DNA of 64,000 nucleotides. It comes from Anagrus nilaparvatae. Its lineage: Eukaryota > Arthropoda > Insecta > Hymenoptera > Mymaridae. Made by a program: the position numbers and the translations under genes. This document shows, one piece after another, positions 50,101 to 64,000 of this stretch. Within the stretch, counting starts at the first letter, position 1. Every line of letters starts with the position of its first letter. The stretch spans positions 23,020,001-23,084,000 of the forward strand of contig JAKSXM010000137.1 in the NCBI GenBank assembly GCA_022575985.1, read 5' to 3'. A model generated the notes under the pieces. The model saw only the letters and a list, made by a program, of their open reading frames with translations. It was not told the DNA's origin and did not search any database.

Positions 50101-53100
50101 TTTACTATTAGTTAAGCAATAAATAATAATTTTTTTTTTATTTTGTATGAACCTTATTTCGTCGATTTCTTGTATAAATATGAGGTAAGTAAATTTTTCG
50201 AACAAGAGAGCAATTAATAAGCAAAACTCCTAAGAACCAAAACTGTACATGTTAATAAAATTATGTATGATTTTAAAAAATTTAATAAAAACTTGGAAAT
50301 TTTTATTGAATTTGCCCTGAGGAACATTTTGGATCCACCGCTGGAAACAGTCAATTTAGATTATGCTACATTTTGTCCATATACCATACACCTTTTTAAA
50401 TAATAAAAATATAATTAAATATTGATATAAAATTCATTTAAAAGTCACAAAGATACACGAAGCATAGCAAAATCTAAATTGTTTGTTTTATTTATTAAAT
50501 GCTTTCTTGGTCGAAAAATTCAGTTACTTCATAATAATTGGTTTTTTTTTCTCAAGTAGTTAAAATTTTGAAATATTATTATTAAATTTTAATCAATTAA
50601 GAGATTAAATTTAACAAGATCCTAAATTTTTATTATTTTATTAGGATACATTTAATAAAAACGGAGTGCGTAAATTTTGATTTGTCTGATATGAGCGCAA
50701 CTGTTACTACTGAATTATAGTATATTATTCTATGCTTATATTTCTGTAGCTATTACCTATATTTATATTTCATAAAATTATTAACATTGAGTGTATTGAA
50801 ATTTTTCACGCTTAATAGGTTTTTATATATGTTAATAAAAATGCTTTTTTTAAAGTTTTAGCTAAAATTATGTGAAATTTAAAAAATATAAGTTTATCAA
50901 AAAGAATTCTGCATCAAATATATTTTAATCTTTTCTTTTGTTCCTGTCGAATATCAAATTTAAATCCTTAATAAATATAAAGTCAGAGTGATAAAGTTAA
51001 TAAAAAAAGGTCAAAAAAAGAAGGTAATAAAAATAAAACATAGAGAGACAGAGAGAGGATAAGGATTTAGCAAAAAAATCTTGGTTTTACGTTATTAACA
51101 ACACACGAAAAGTCAAAAATGTTTTATATTTAAAGCCATCATCATGATACTAAATGATGTCGGTTCTCGTGCACTTAAAAATCTATAGAGGACATAAAAA
51201 ATGAATGTTTTCCGGAATTTATTATACTTTAGTCCATGATCGTAATTCAAAGACCCGACTGGCGTTATCTTCATCAGAACTAACTAGTTATATGTGACTT
51301 TATCCCTTAAAGGTTTATCCTTATATATTCTTTCTTATTATTATTATTATTATTATTTTGGATTATTGTGTGCAACAAACTATATGATGATGCAAGAGAA
51401 GCTATATCAACATTTATTTATAACTTTCAATTATTGATTTATGATCAATTATCCGTTCATTTTTTTTTTCATTTTTTGTGCACGTAATTTTATTAATTAC
51501 GAAGATACGTTTTATTTCTTACCTTGCTTTTGTTTTATAAAAATTCATTTTTTTTAAATTTATTTACCTTTGTAAATACTCCAGAATTATAATTAATTTT
51601 GGAATATAGAAACAGAATACAGGGCATGAAAGTATATTTTGAAACTTTTTTGTCAGTATTCAACGTATATCTAAGGTATTTAGAGCCAATAAAGCTTATA
51701 AAAAAATGTTTTTGAGCATTGGAAGCGAGACTTGGTTTCTTTTTTTTTGGGAATATTTTTAAAAAAAAGCTCAAAAATTATTCCCAGAATACAGATTAGA
51801 TCAGTTTTTTTACATTATATTTTGACAACGTTTACGAGTACACCCTTTTAATTAAAATACAGAATTTACGTAAGAATAATATTTTAGCCTGCAAAAATTT
51901 GCGTCATCTATAAAAATAAATAAAGTTGTACCAATAATTCATAAAATGAATAATTATAAATATTTGGTAAAAATAAAAGAAAAAAAATTCTGAACAAACC
52001 AAAAGAAAACATACGAAAATGATTAATATAAAGGTTTATCTAAAAATATTTAACATGTTAATTTAAAAATGATCTCAGCATGGATACAAACAAAATTTTT
52101 TTATATTTCTTAATATGATTAATACACATGAATTTTTAAATAAACGACTTTATAAAAAGAATAAGTTAATTTAAAAAAAAATAAAATTCAATGACATTGA
52201 AAGATTGAAAAAATAAAAAAATTTTTTTTTAAGAAAATGAATAAAAATTAAAAGATTTATTTTTGATAAATGAACAAGTTTAAAAATAAATTTTTGTTGT
52301 TTGTTGATATAGAAATGTTAAGATTATTTATTTCTATTGGTTTGAGGAGTTATTTCGCGTACTATCCGATTTCTTTGGATCTGGATCACGCGGAGAAAGA
52401 GAGAAAGATGATAAAAAAAATTATTTATACAAAAAAGATAGGGAAGAAATCTTTTTCAGACCGCGACTGATTTATAGCGATCTAAGGAATTTTTAGGACG
52501 TCTTTCAAAGATATTTTACTTATTTATTTTTTTTACATATAAATAAACTATCTTACCTGTCCAGTTAAATAAAAACGTGTCGAGTAGTAAAGCTTAAATA
52601 GATTTACTATGAATTCCAGTTATTTTAATGGAAGCACGCTTGCACGATTCAAATAAATATATAAAATATTTTTTTTTATAGGCAATTTTTTTTAAAGATA
52701 TAGATATAGAAATGTTGTTTATTTATTTACAGGTGCATATCTTTAAAAGTTTCCTCATAGTTTGTCAATATATTTTTTTTTTATTTACATTGGTGTAATT
52801 ATGATGTAAAAGCTTTTTTTAGATTATAAATTTTTGCAATTTTTTGCTAAGATCAATTAAGGGTTTTAAAACCTGCTTAGATATATTTTTATTGGGTTCA
52901 ATAAGCTGTGATCAGTTTTTAAACCCACTTTTGAGCATTTTGGTTCTTGATTTTGTATAGCATTTCAAAGTTTTGGATAGGAAGAGAATAAATTTTGAGG
53001 CCTAAATTTCTTATAATTCACAGGAATGCAGTCTTAACCAATAATTTCTAAAAATCCTTCAAATCATCCAATCTGATTATCTTCGTCTTTAAAATCCCAG

Positions 53101-54519
53101 TGTAAAAATTATTAGAAAATAAATATTAAATTCAAATAATTTCTTGCAAAACCTTTATACACCAAAAAGATAAAAATTTACGTTATTTTAAATCAGATAA
53201 AAGCATAAAATGCTTTTCTTTGATATAAATATAAAAGTTAGAGATAATATCAAAAGATGGCGTTAGTTTGTAGTATAATAATCGTAAAAGCATATCATTT
53301 TGGCTTAATTTTTTTTCCTTCAAAGATTCTTATAATATGTCTTCTTTTTCATGTAATATATATATATATAGATCGTTTGAACACCGGTGGATTCGTTTTT
53401 AACGGTTATAAGAGAGATCGTCTAAATCACGTAAGCAATGTTACGTTATACAAGATTCGCGTTCAAAAGCGATAAAGACGATTAAAGGACGCAAATATAA
53501 ATCAAGAGGTGACTAGAGAAAGCTCTCTTCTTTCTTATCGGTTCAACCTATACAGTCTTTCTTCTCTCTACGTGTAAGAAGAATATCGGAAACTTTTTTT
53601 TTTTTTGGTATAAGAATGAGATTTCAGAGGTGTTGACGCGACCAATAAAGAAACATTTCTCTCTCTTATACTATATTTTATTATACAAAAGAATTCAGAT
53701 AAAAACTAGAAGACACCAGCAAAATTTAAACCAACATTAAAATGTCCTTTCCCTAAAGATACAGTGGATGATACTTTATTTTATACACTACCTTAATTCT
53801 TCTGAGTGAGAGAAAATTTATGTCAAATGTAACTAACATTTTTTTTTAATGCATCCCATCAACTTTTATTTATAATGACACATTTAAGATAGCAATGGAA
53901 TTTATAAGACCTAAATTATGTGTATTTTTACTTATTTCTTTAATTTTAAATTCATGTTCGTTTTGGCTTATTTTATGAGAATATGTTAATTTTTATTTTT
54001 ATATATTAGATAGTTTTTGGTTTAAGTTGAATTTAACGTAATTTATAAAAAATATATAATTTTTAGTAGATTATTTTGATTAATTATTTATATTGAGTAT
54101 AAAAATTTTTTTGCTCTGTAAGTTTATAAGCTAGTAGTAAAATTAGAAATGAGCAACATCGACAATATAAGCAAACAATTTTTGGTCTGTTTTAAGGTAC
54201 AATTAATAAATTTTATAATCTTGAAATTATCGGATCAAAAATTTAATTTCTATCAATAGAATAATTAATTTCAACTACTTTATTTATAACAAAAGCTTAA
54301 AAAAGGTCAAAAGAGTATTGTGTATTCTTACATTAATTACTGAAACTAGCAAGTATTATTCATTTTGAAATATTTAATTAACCTAATAACACTTTTAATA
54401 TCAAATTAGACTTTCTTTACATGAATCTTAATTATTAAAACAGTTTCTTTTTAAATATCAAAAATATAACGACGAGAAAACAGTACACCAAATACTGTTT
54501 TACGTTCCAATAGATTAAA
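50101..54519. other. AT-rich region, no gene seen
   Basis: ATT microsatellite at about 51340. Less AT-rich patches at 51160-51300, 52340-52410 and 53380-53600 have no ORF of note or recognised RNA; they could be regulatory or UTR sequence of an undetected gene. Confidence 0.4.
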
Positions 54520-54780
54520 ACAATTTGATGAGTTTATTGTTTATAATAAACAGGATCTAAATGGAACTAAAGGCAATTTTTTTATTTTAATTATCTGCTG
54601 AGCCCCCCTTTGTTACACAGAATATTGTTAGAAGTTAAAATATATAAAAATTAGAAAATGGAAAATACATCTTCAATTATTTAGTGTAATAAAGCCTCCC
54701 TTTATCATGCAAATTAATTGAAAAAATTTTTATAGATGAAACCTCATTTCAATTCATACCGATTACATATTAAAAAGATT
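54520..54780. repeat. Relative of the last-intron inverted-repeat element, outside the array
   Basis: TTGATGAGTTTATTGTTTAT, AATAAACAGGATCTAAATGG and GCCTCCCTTTATCATGC resemble 15618-15755. Confidence 0.55.
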
Positions 54781-55399
54781 TAATTATGCCTACGAATATA
54801 AAGAGTATGTTTGATTTTCAGAATTTATTATACACATGTTTTTACAATTGTTTTGATGTAATTAATTGAATTATTTTGAAAGATTAATCATCTCCTATAT
54901 ATAGAGATTCAAAGTCTTTTCTATTTCGAGAAATAAAAACTCCAGTTTATTTCTTTTAAAGTATAAAATATTGTATATTGCTCAGTGAAGTCAAATCATC
55001 AAGTTTAGTAAGAAAAACCAAAATTATATTTTGCAAAGTTAGCGATTGTTAGTTTATTACGTTATCCTCTTATATAAAGACTTTTGACTTTATGTAAGAA
55101 ATAAATATGTTCAAAATATATTGGCATGAAAAAATAATTTGCAAAAAAAAAACATAAATGATATAAATTACTTAAAAGCTTGACCATTTTATAATAATTA
55201 AATTCGTATTAAAGTTCGATTATTTGTATTAAATTAAAGGTTTCTTTTTCTCGAAAGTGAAAAGAGTTTCTAACTGTATATAAAAGGGTAAGGTTACAAT
55301 ACGAAATTTATTCTAATAAATTTACCAATCTTATAATATATTAAACAATTAAACAATTATTGTCTTAACAATGTTGTGTAAAAATGACAAAAGGGTGAA

Positions 55400-55640
55400 A
55401 ATAAGGGTGTTATACCCCCCTAACTTGGTTTTTGACGTCTGATTCAGATTTAGCGGCCAAAAATACCTACTAGGTTATTTTTAATTTTGTAGGTCAATGA
55501 GGGGGGGGGGGGTTGAGGGTGTTTTTCACCCCATTTTAAATTCGGGAATATTTTTTTTACCAGCCTTAGGTCTTCCTGAGAAGATTCCACTAGGTTTCAG
55601 CTAAATTCATTCATCTTCGTAGAACTTTTGGTGATTTTCA
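55400..55640. repeat. G-run-containing dispersed repeat
   Basis: GTTATACCCCCCTAACTTGG, a 12-G run and TTTTTCACCCCATTTTAAAT form a low-complexity repeat typical of dispersed non-coding insect elements. No ORF. Confidence 0.45.
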
Positions 55641-58600
55641 CAAGGGAAACCAGACTATATATTGTAAAATTAATAATAACGATTCAACTTCTTGCATGGT
55701 TTATTAGTGTTTGGTATTCAATAAATTAAATTTGAATGATCTAAATGTTCTTAGTTTAATATAATTTAATATTCTGAGTTAATTGATCATTATAAATTTT
55801 ATTATTTTATATTCATTAAATAGCTGTTTAATATTTTATATTCATTGAAAAGCGTTATTTAGAAAAAGTTAGAATTTTCGGAATTACATACATGATTTTT
55901 TTTTATAAAGAATTAATATGGGTCTTAGAAAAGTTAGTTTTGGCAAATTTGAGATATAATAGTACTGTAGTCATTTTTGCTATATAAAATATTGCTAACA
56001 CAAGCTTCAGAAATAATAACTACCTCTCAAAATTGGAATATAGTCATTATTTTATCTATAAAGAAATATTAATTAAGTACACCTGATAATTTGTTATTTA
56101 AATTATTTACAATTATTACTGTTTTTTTTTTTTTAATGTGAAAAACACCATTTTTTTAGTTTCAAAAAATTTATAATTGAATTTAGATAAATTATAAATT
56201 AAAAAAGACAAAAGCATAATAAAAAAATTTTAAAATGATTTATTTATTTTATGGCTTGTTAACTTTAAACCATCGTAAAGCTTAATCCATAAAAAAACAA
56301 AAACCAAAAAAAAAAAATAAATTAAAAAAAAAGTAATACCTATATAAACAAAAAAATAAAACAAAAGAAGCAAAAAAAAAAAAAAAAAAAAATAACAAAG
56401 AATTGCAGTTTTGTTAACACAATGACATTTATTCGGATTCGTGGGATTCTGTATTTTGCATAAGTCAGACTCTCCTCACCTACAATATATACCTACTGTA
56501 TTATATGCAGTTCAGAGCATTAACTCTTTTGTTTTTATTCTGACATAGAGGGGCACGTGTGCGTATTTATAAGAACTAGCATTTTTTTTTTTATTTATTT
56601 ATTTCATTCTCTCAATATATATAAATATATACTGTTTGAATCGGGTATATATAAGACATATCGAGATATATAAATCCTGAACTGTTCTTTTTTAAAAGGT
56701 TTTCTTTCGTGCCAGAAGACACCTTTTCTAAATCTATATCTATAGATCTATCCTTTCTCTTCACATTGGTTAACCTTTTATCGTATATATTTTATTTTTA
56801 AATATATTTCTTTAAATACTTATTTTTTTTTTGTCATACCTTATAAAGCGTTCCTCTTCCATCTTTTTCCGAGCGATTCAAAAAGAACTATATGGGCAGG
56901 CATATGCATGCTCCCGCCTTCCTGTCTAAAGATATATGTAATATACAAAAGATGTATGCTGCTTCTTATATATATTTATATATATGCTATTCTGCATATA
57001 ATGCAACTTGTTGTAATATGCTGTTAGCTCAAATATATTTGATGTATAATTTTTTATGAGTGAATGTTTTTGAATTTAATGATCCTTTTTATGAGAATCG
57101 CAAGTAAATTTTGATGATTGTATACGAATTGTGGAAGAAAATGTCCAAAATTGCAGTATTTTTTCCCATAAAGAATAGGTTATGATTATCAGTTTAGCAT
57201 TCTCGGCTGCTTTTCAACTGATAAGCGTATTCCAAAAGAAATAAAAAACCTTCAAATCAGCAGTCGATTTAATAATCAGGTTTCTGGGTCTAACTAACTT
57301 TAATTTTATGAGATTACTTTTAAAGGATTCAATTTTAAACAATTTTTTTCTGTTTTCTACACAGGTATCAAACATCAAAACTTAAATGATTTTAAGGAAA
57401 TATTAGTGTTTACTTTCTATGTATGAATCAATGTATTTATCATTAATAGCCGATAGATGGCGTAATAATTTCTCGCATAAGAAATTGAATTTTAATGATA
57501 TATAAGTTAAGTAGTTGATAAATTTCTCTACATAATTTTACATTTATATCATATTATCTTGAATTAAGAAGCTGATGATGGCTTTTACCTTATTTATTGT
57601 AAACTTATTATAAATTTAAAATAAATCTGAGGGATAATCTGGTTTATATTTTACTTAATTATTTTTATTATTCATAAATATGTCATCTTTAACTTTGATA
57701 TTGAAAATTTAAAAATTTTGATTAACATGTCGTTAAATGACTGTTAAACACTGTGCATAATTAGGCGTTTTAAATACGTAATGTTGTTCAGTCAAATTTT
57801 AAGTAAACTCATCTAAGCATTTGTTATAATGTAGCATTAGTTCGATTTCCAAAAAAAAATAAAAAATATTTTCCGACCATTTTTTAGTATTGATTGTTCA
57901 TTAGAACTTATTGATATTTTACCTTCTGGATATAAAAGATATCAAACTCATGGCTTTTAATAGATAAATTTGAGAATAAATAAATAATACAAATTTCATC
58001 AATAAAAAAGAACTAATTTTTCCAATTTCCCAAATAATCTCCTAACTAACATAAGTATTAAATGTAAATATTATTTTTTATTGAATATATATTTGGTGCA
58101 GTAGCAATAATAATTCAAAAAGATTCGAGAAACCTTTTTAAATATCGAGACACGTCTCTGAGACAGGTGTAGCTATCGATTAGCATAAGTTAACTGCACG
58201 TATATATAAACATCTTTAACTTTTTTTTATTACATATTGAAATCAAAAAACTTGTGTATAATTTATGTAAACTATTTTATAAATATAATATGCATACATT
58301 CGATAGCTTCTTGTTGATCGTGATTAAATGTTATTATATATATTTTTTACAGTGAACTACTTCAACATAGTTAATATGCCTTTTTATATGTCTTTTATTT
58401 ATATATTTTTTTGATTATCGCAACGGGGTAATAAAATGAAAGATGCAAATAGATATAGAAAAGAGGACAATTCTTATATATATATACATGTATAGAGTTC
58501 AAAAGGAATACCGAAAATGTTGTAGAATATATATAATACGAGAATAAATAAGACGAAGGATATATTTTAAGAATTAGAATGATAGTATAAATACAGAGAA

Positions 58601-59804
58601 GATAGATAATATAAAAATCGTGACCTTATCTCAGATTAACGCCCATATTATACATTGGGTATATATATATATACTGCAAAATATATACGCGAATTGTTGG
58701 TAGCTATAGTAATATGAGGTTCAAGGACGTTAATGTCCCTGTATTAACTTACAATATATTTTATTATATTTTATTTAGCAATAAAAATATTTGCTTCTTT
58801 ATTTTTCAATGTAAATTTTTATCTAATAAATATTTTAATAGCCGATAAATTCATATTATATCAAATTTATTCTGACAAACATTTTAATTATATTATTTTA
58901 ATTAATTTGGAAAATAACTTTCTCGAAATAATTACTTTAGGTCTTTCTGTTATCATATGTTTGATATATTTAAATGATTGGCATCCCCAGTAATTAAGCT
59001 GGATACCTGAAAGTTCGAATAATCGCTCATCTCCACCAGTAATATTTAGGAAATTTTGAAGAGTTATTATGTTTTCGTTGCTAAAGTAAAAAATTAAGCT
59101 ATTTTTAAGACTGAAAAGTAAATCAAAATCGACCCAGAACTCTAAATCTTGAAATCATATGTAAGTCCCTAATCCTGAATAATTCTAAGTCTCTAAATCG
59201 AAACCACATTAAGTCCTTAAATCCAGATAACTTTAAGTCTTTAAGCCAAAACTATTCTATTCCCATTTGACCCCTCCGCCTCCTTGACCGTGATAATTTC
59301 ACCCTCCATTAATTTTCGGGCCTTCTGGGGTACCCCTCCCTACAAAAATGTTCATGTAAATTATTCTAAGTCCCTAAACCAAAATTATTATAAACATGTT
59401 ACACGTTAAAAATGCGTTTGACTAATTGAATATGCAAGTAACGTGGCGTGATGGGACTTGAAGAGTATATTTGCAAAATAAATTTTTATTTATTTTTTTT
59501 TTATTGCAGTAAATCAAAAAATTGTCATAACATAATGAATATTTACCAAAAATTAAATATTATTATTTTAAATTATGAATTTTATTGATTATTTAAATAT
59601 TTAAATTTATTCCAAATTAAAAATATTTAAATAATTTTTTAAACAAGTATTGATATAAATGACTTGGAATATTTATAAAACTCGTGATTATGTTTAATTT
59701 ATGTATTACCTGGAAATTAGGCTCAAAATTTGATTTATTTACAATTTCTTATGAGCATTGAAAAAAAATATATTTATAGAATATAAATTTATATATATAT
59801 AGTA
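55641..59804. other. AT-rich region with A-rich tracts, no gene seen
   Basis: Long A-rich tract at 56280-56400. TATATA tracts at 56600-57000 and 58440-58690. Degenerate inverted minisatellite copies at 59150-59270 and a C-rich tract at 59265-59345. No gene supported. Confidence 0.45.
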
Positions 59805-60224
59805 GAGTCGACCTAATTTTTGTTTTTGCAGAAAAGCTTTGCTCCCCGGGTTTTTTTGTGAACTTTTAATCATAAAAAGTTCCCAGATCGAAGGATTTTG
59901 CTTTTGCTTTGCAAAAACACGTGTCTGTAAGCACCTGAATTAGACCATTTAAATAACATGGGAATTTTGAGTTTTCAGCTTTCTAATTTTTTAATGTGCT
60001 GCAAAATTTTTTTAAACACTAGCTAACAGACAGAAAATAAAGTTTAGACATATAAAAACTGGTCCCCAAAATTGTGGAAGTCCCAGAACAATTTGTTTTA
60101 TCATAATAAAATTTTTTTAAATCACAAAGCAAAAGCAAAATCCTTGGAGCTGGGAACTTTTTATGACCAAAAGTTCACAAAAAACCCATCAAAGTTTTTA
60201 CAAAGTCAAAAATTAGGTCTACTC
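59805..60224. mobile_element. MITE with GAGT(C/A)GACCTAATTTTTG termini
   Basis: Inverted arms at about 59805-59925 and 60120-60224 flank a 200-bp centre. Both arms contain GGATTTTGCTTTTGCTTTGC or its complement. Both outer sides are TA microsatellite. The open frame at 60072-60260 is part of the right arm, not a gene. Confidence 0.75.
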
Positions 60225-60389
60225 AATATATATATAAATGCATGTAAACAAAATAGATAAAAATACCCAAGTAGCTGGCACTAAAGTTCCTCAAGCAACG
60301 AGCTTAATACTTCATATGCCACAGATATCACTGATTACAACCATGCAATCATATATGCATTTCTTTTTTTTTTGTTGATCAAAAATTTT

Positions 60390-60960
60390 AAAACAAATTT
60401 TCAAAAAATTAATTATCAGATTCGAGATATCGAGTAAAAACCATATTTTCAGATATTAGTGCTTTCATGGAATTAAATGAAGTATTACACCCAAAAAAAA
60501 AATATTGCAGTTTTTTTAATTTTTTTGTTTTTTTAATTTTGAGAAATAATCTTTGAAAAAATTCCGTATCAGGTGCAAAAAATTACCTTAAATGAACTTT
60601 CTAAAACTAGTACTCTCATAGAAATAAATTAGGTACTACGTCCAAAGAGAAAAAAATTTGGTGTTTTTTGTATTTTTTTGTGACGAAAATTTTGGGAAAA
60701 AAATTTTCAAAAAATTAGTTATCAGATTTGAGATATCGAGTAAAAATCATACTTTTAAATATAAGTACTTTCATAGAAATAAAGGAGGTATTTTACCTCT
60801 AAATTAGAAAAAAAAAAGTAGTTTGAGATTTTTTAATGAAAAAATTTTTGAAAAAAAAATTAGGTCTTAATTCCTTAATGGTTGTGAAATATCACCGGTT
60901 ACAATATTTTCAGATATTAGTACTTTAAGGGAATTAAATGAAGTATCAATCTAAAAAAAA
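60390..60960. repeat. Reversed copy of the intron-3 tandem modules, outside the array
   Basis: Reads ATCAGATTTGAGATATCGAG, AAATTAGGTACTACGTCCAA and GGTTGTGAAATATCACCGG, the reverse of the unit modules and their CCGGTGATATTTCACAACC edge. Confidence 0.6.
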
Positions 60961-61193
60961 AAAAAAAGAAAAAAATTTTTTTCCATAATGGTTGTGAAAT
61001 TTCACAGGTTACATTTACACACATACACATACACACATACAGACTTTTTTTAAAAACCGGTTTTTTAGTTTCCTGAGGTCCCAAAACGTGCTTATATGCC
61101 AAAAAATCAGAAATCAAAATTCGACCCATCACAATGGTTCCTCATTAAGAAACCAAAAAACAATAATATTTTTTTTCTATATAATATATAGTA

Positions 61194-61667
61194 CACTGTA
61201 AAAAGTAAATTTCTTAGATTTACAAAAAAAATAGAATTTTTTCGAAAAATTAGTAAATTTTCTAAAAATTTTCTAAATATTCGATAAAAATTGTAAATAT
61301 ACTAAATTTAGCATATTATCAAAAAATTCGAGAAATTTCGATTTTTTTTTTAGTGATTTTACGAAAAAAGTTGCAAATTCACAACTATTTTTCGGAAATT
61401 TACAACTATTTTTTGAAAATTTTCGAAAAAAAATTGTAAATTATCAATTTTTCTTGTGAATTCACAAAAAAAATCGAGAATTCTCGGATTTTTCAATATA
61501 TTAAATTTAGTAATAATACGATTTTTTTCGAATATTTACAAATTTTTTCGAAAATGTTCTAATATGATAAATAGTATTTACTTTTATCGGTCTATACGGA
61601 CTATTATTATTATTTATGAAAATGTTCTAATTTTTTTGTTAATATAAGAAAGTTACTTTTTACAGTG
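61194..61667. mobile_element. MITE with CACTGTAAAAAGTAA termini, TA target
   Basis: CACTGTAAAAAGTAA at the left end and TTACTTTTTACAGTG at the right end, each bordered by TA. The interior is a mosaic of short TTTTTCGAAAAAT-type palindromes. Non-autonomous. Confidence 0.75.
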
Positions 61668-64000
61668 TATGTATAAATATTGCATTTATTAAAATTATCA
61701 TTTAGGAAAATCAATTATTTCTACTAAAATAATGAAACTTAAAAAAATAACACCCTTAATTACAGTTTTTTTGATTTTGCTTTAAATAATTTACGAGTTA
61801 TATGGGTCATTCTATACTTTTCTGCCCATGGATCAAAATAAACCATTTTCTAATTTATCGAATTGACATAATTTCAACCCAAATAAATAAAATATACAAC
61901 AAATTTATAAATTTTAAATATTTTCCTTCATTTAAATTATGCAGACTATAAAATCAAAAAAATAAAAAGCACATAATATTCACATTAAAACCTATATATA
62001 TATATAGATATACATACATGCATGTAAACAAAATAGATAAAAAAAACAATAATATGTTTTTCCAACATAATACATATGTATTTCTAACTCAGATAAAACA
62101 CTTATACCTAAAAAGGAATAATTCTTAAGTCTTGACAATTGAAAAAAATAAGGATACCCATACGCTAAACAACATTTTCTGTTGTTATTTTTATACATAA
62201 TCAAGCTTTACATATACAGCATAAAAAAAAATCAAATTATATTTATTTTTCTTTTTGATTTTTATCCAATATATAAAAGACACAGATTTATTGTCTTGTA
62301 TTATAATAATTTTTTAGGTGCTATTATAACTGCAACGACACGATTGTTTTTTTTTTATATATTTAACTGATGTACGCGTGAGAGCACACACGTATACAAT
62401 TTTTTTTATTAAAACAATGATATATTTTATTATGTATGTAATTACTGAGAAAACTGATTGATTATATATAATGATAAGAAAAAAATAAAAATGCATCATG
62501 AGTAGTAGTAGTAGTACTAAAAAAACATGTTTTTAAATTGATCACATATCGATATGTCATTATAATATGGTTGTGTGGATAAATTCAACCTATATAATAT
62601 ATTTTATTTTACTTTTTTTTAAACAAGCATACTTTTTACACGCAAAAAAATAAAAAGTTAAGATTATATCAAAGTTTAATACCTAGAAATTTGCCCTCTG
62701 TCGGTTCATCTACTCCTCACTTCTTTACTTTTATGTTCTTTATTTTTTTGGTCTCATTTGTTTTGATTTTCCCGTTTGCTTCCGATCTCTAAACTTGGTA
62801 TATATACTCGCAATATCATATATGTGAAATCATTTTCTTTTTTTTAGCTCGAGTATTTTTCTCTCTTTTGCAAATTCGAAGCACGCATATATTATCGGCG
62901 TTGGTCACAATTTATTTATGCAAAGGTATGAGGGAGCATAACCCTATATAAAAGATGCAACTGGCGCACGACGAACAATCTTAAATATATTTTATTTCAA
63001 TACACACACATACATATAAAGATTTATAAACTTTTAAAATACTTATAATGTGAATAAATTCTTTTTTTTTTAAGTAAAGGGTCGACCGTTGCACTCATCT
63101 CTTTTGTCTTTTAAGGCTTAAGATGCCGCTTGTTTATAAGAAACAATATTGGGATATAAAAAATAAAAGGATTAAAAAGAATTTTTTTTTTTAATCAACG
63201 TAATTGTTACTTTTTTAACAAAAAAGATTTATCCTTTCTTTTTTGTTTTTTTTTTTGGTTTGGTTTTGACCTCAAAGTTAATGTATAATTGAACAAAACA
63301 AAATATAATTAAATTAAATTATTATAAGCATAAGAAAAAGAAAGTTTACCGAATTGTAAGCTCGATTGTAAGACTAAAAAATATTTTTTTATTTTGTAAT
63401 CAAGGAATTTTATGACTTGAAAACAGGTGACTAAATCAAGTTTAATTAAGTTAGGGTACTGAGAAAATCTCATTTTTGCTCAAGAAAACTTCGCTGAAAG
63501 AATTAAAAACTGTTTGCTTTATTTGCATAATTTATGTATCCAAAGGCGAAAAATTCAATTTTTGATTCTGATTCTTCATTCAAGTTTTTTTAATTTTATA
63601 AAAAGATACTTAATAAAATATGTAATTTATTTATGAGTTATTTATTGTAACTAAGAGCACGTTCAATATTAGTCTATAAAATTATAATTAACCAATTTAT
63701 TATTAATAGCTGCAAGTGTTTTTAATTGATCCTTAATTATTTATTTATTTTTTGATATTTTATTTTATTATCAGAAAATTTTAGAAAAATTTTTAGATAA
63801 ATTAATAAGAAACCTTAAAAATATTTTTATGAAAATATAATTGCTTAATTAAAAGCAATTATAAAAACGATCAATAGGAACAAGAAGAAAATACAAATTT
63901 TTATTAGTTGTTAAATTTGTGACGTTTGGATGTGTGCCACATCCTTTTCAAACATTTATTTTTTCTGTAAAAATTATAAACTATAAATACGTACATCAAT
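61668..64000. other. AT-rich right edge, no gene seen
   Basis: Contains a fragment of the 47-kb MITE family at about 61800 (GGGTCATTCTATACTTTTCT) and an AGT microsatellite at 62503-62518. No supported gene. Confidence 0.45.

Noticed and set aside
1..64000. CRISPR arrays, bacterial operons, tRNA or rRNA genes
   Set aside because: None of the direct-repeat sets has regular spacers, there are no bacterial-type gene runs, and no cloverleaf or rRNA core was recognised by eye.

Overview
The window is strongly AT-rich eukaryotic DNA with GT-AG introns, AT microsatellites and many short inverted-repeat elements. It looks like an insect nuclear genome. One conserved animal gene, a rabaptin-5 orthologue, and the remnant of a non-LTR retrotransposon support this. 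Sequence reading alone cannot fix the order; a very AT-rich parasitoid wasp or an aphid relative would both fit.

Layout. (1) 1167-3407, minus strand: a complete seven-exon gene for a rabaptin-like Rab-effector coiled-coil protein of 584 residues with a C-terminal FYVE-like zinc finger. (2) 3408-9.7 kb: gene-poor AT-rich DNA with small hairpin elements. (3) About 9.95-45.2 kb: three diverged tandem segmental units, each about 9-11.5 kb. Each carries, on the minus strand, one copy of a small secreted-protein gene I do not recognise. The gene has seven or more tiny exons. The first encodes a signal peptide, and all internal exons are 39-66 nt and bounded by phase-1 introns. The three reconstructed CDSs (118, 115 and 134 residues) keep six cysteines and intact splice sites. 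Several exons differ far more between copies than the introns beside them. Copy 3 has a partial duplication of the exon 3-5 block with one decayed exon. Each unit also carries a small membrane-protein-like ORF 3' of the gene, open only in unit 1. (4) The array is loaded with foldback elements (long inverted repeats, arms about 0.4-0.9 kb); for several, the empty site can be read in a sister unit and the target duplication is visible. A 5'-truncated LINE with a poly(A) tail sits at the end of unit 2. (5) 45.2-64 kb: AT-rich DNA with MITE-like elements and degenerate dispersed repeats. I could not support any gene there.

The interesting system is the array: a tandem family of symmetric-phase microexon genes for secreted cysteine-containing proteins, with signs of fast exon evolution, exon-block duplication and recent sequence homogenisation. 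This architecture resembles fast-evolving secreted effector families such as aphid bicycle genes or venom-type families, but no homology to either is claimed. Exon boundaries were read by eye; none is backed by transcript data.
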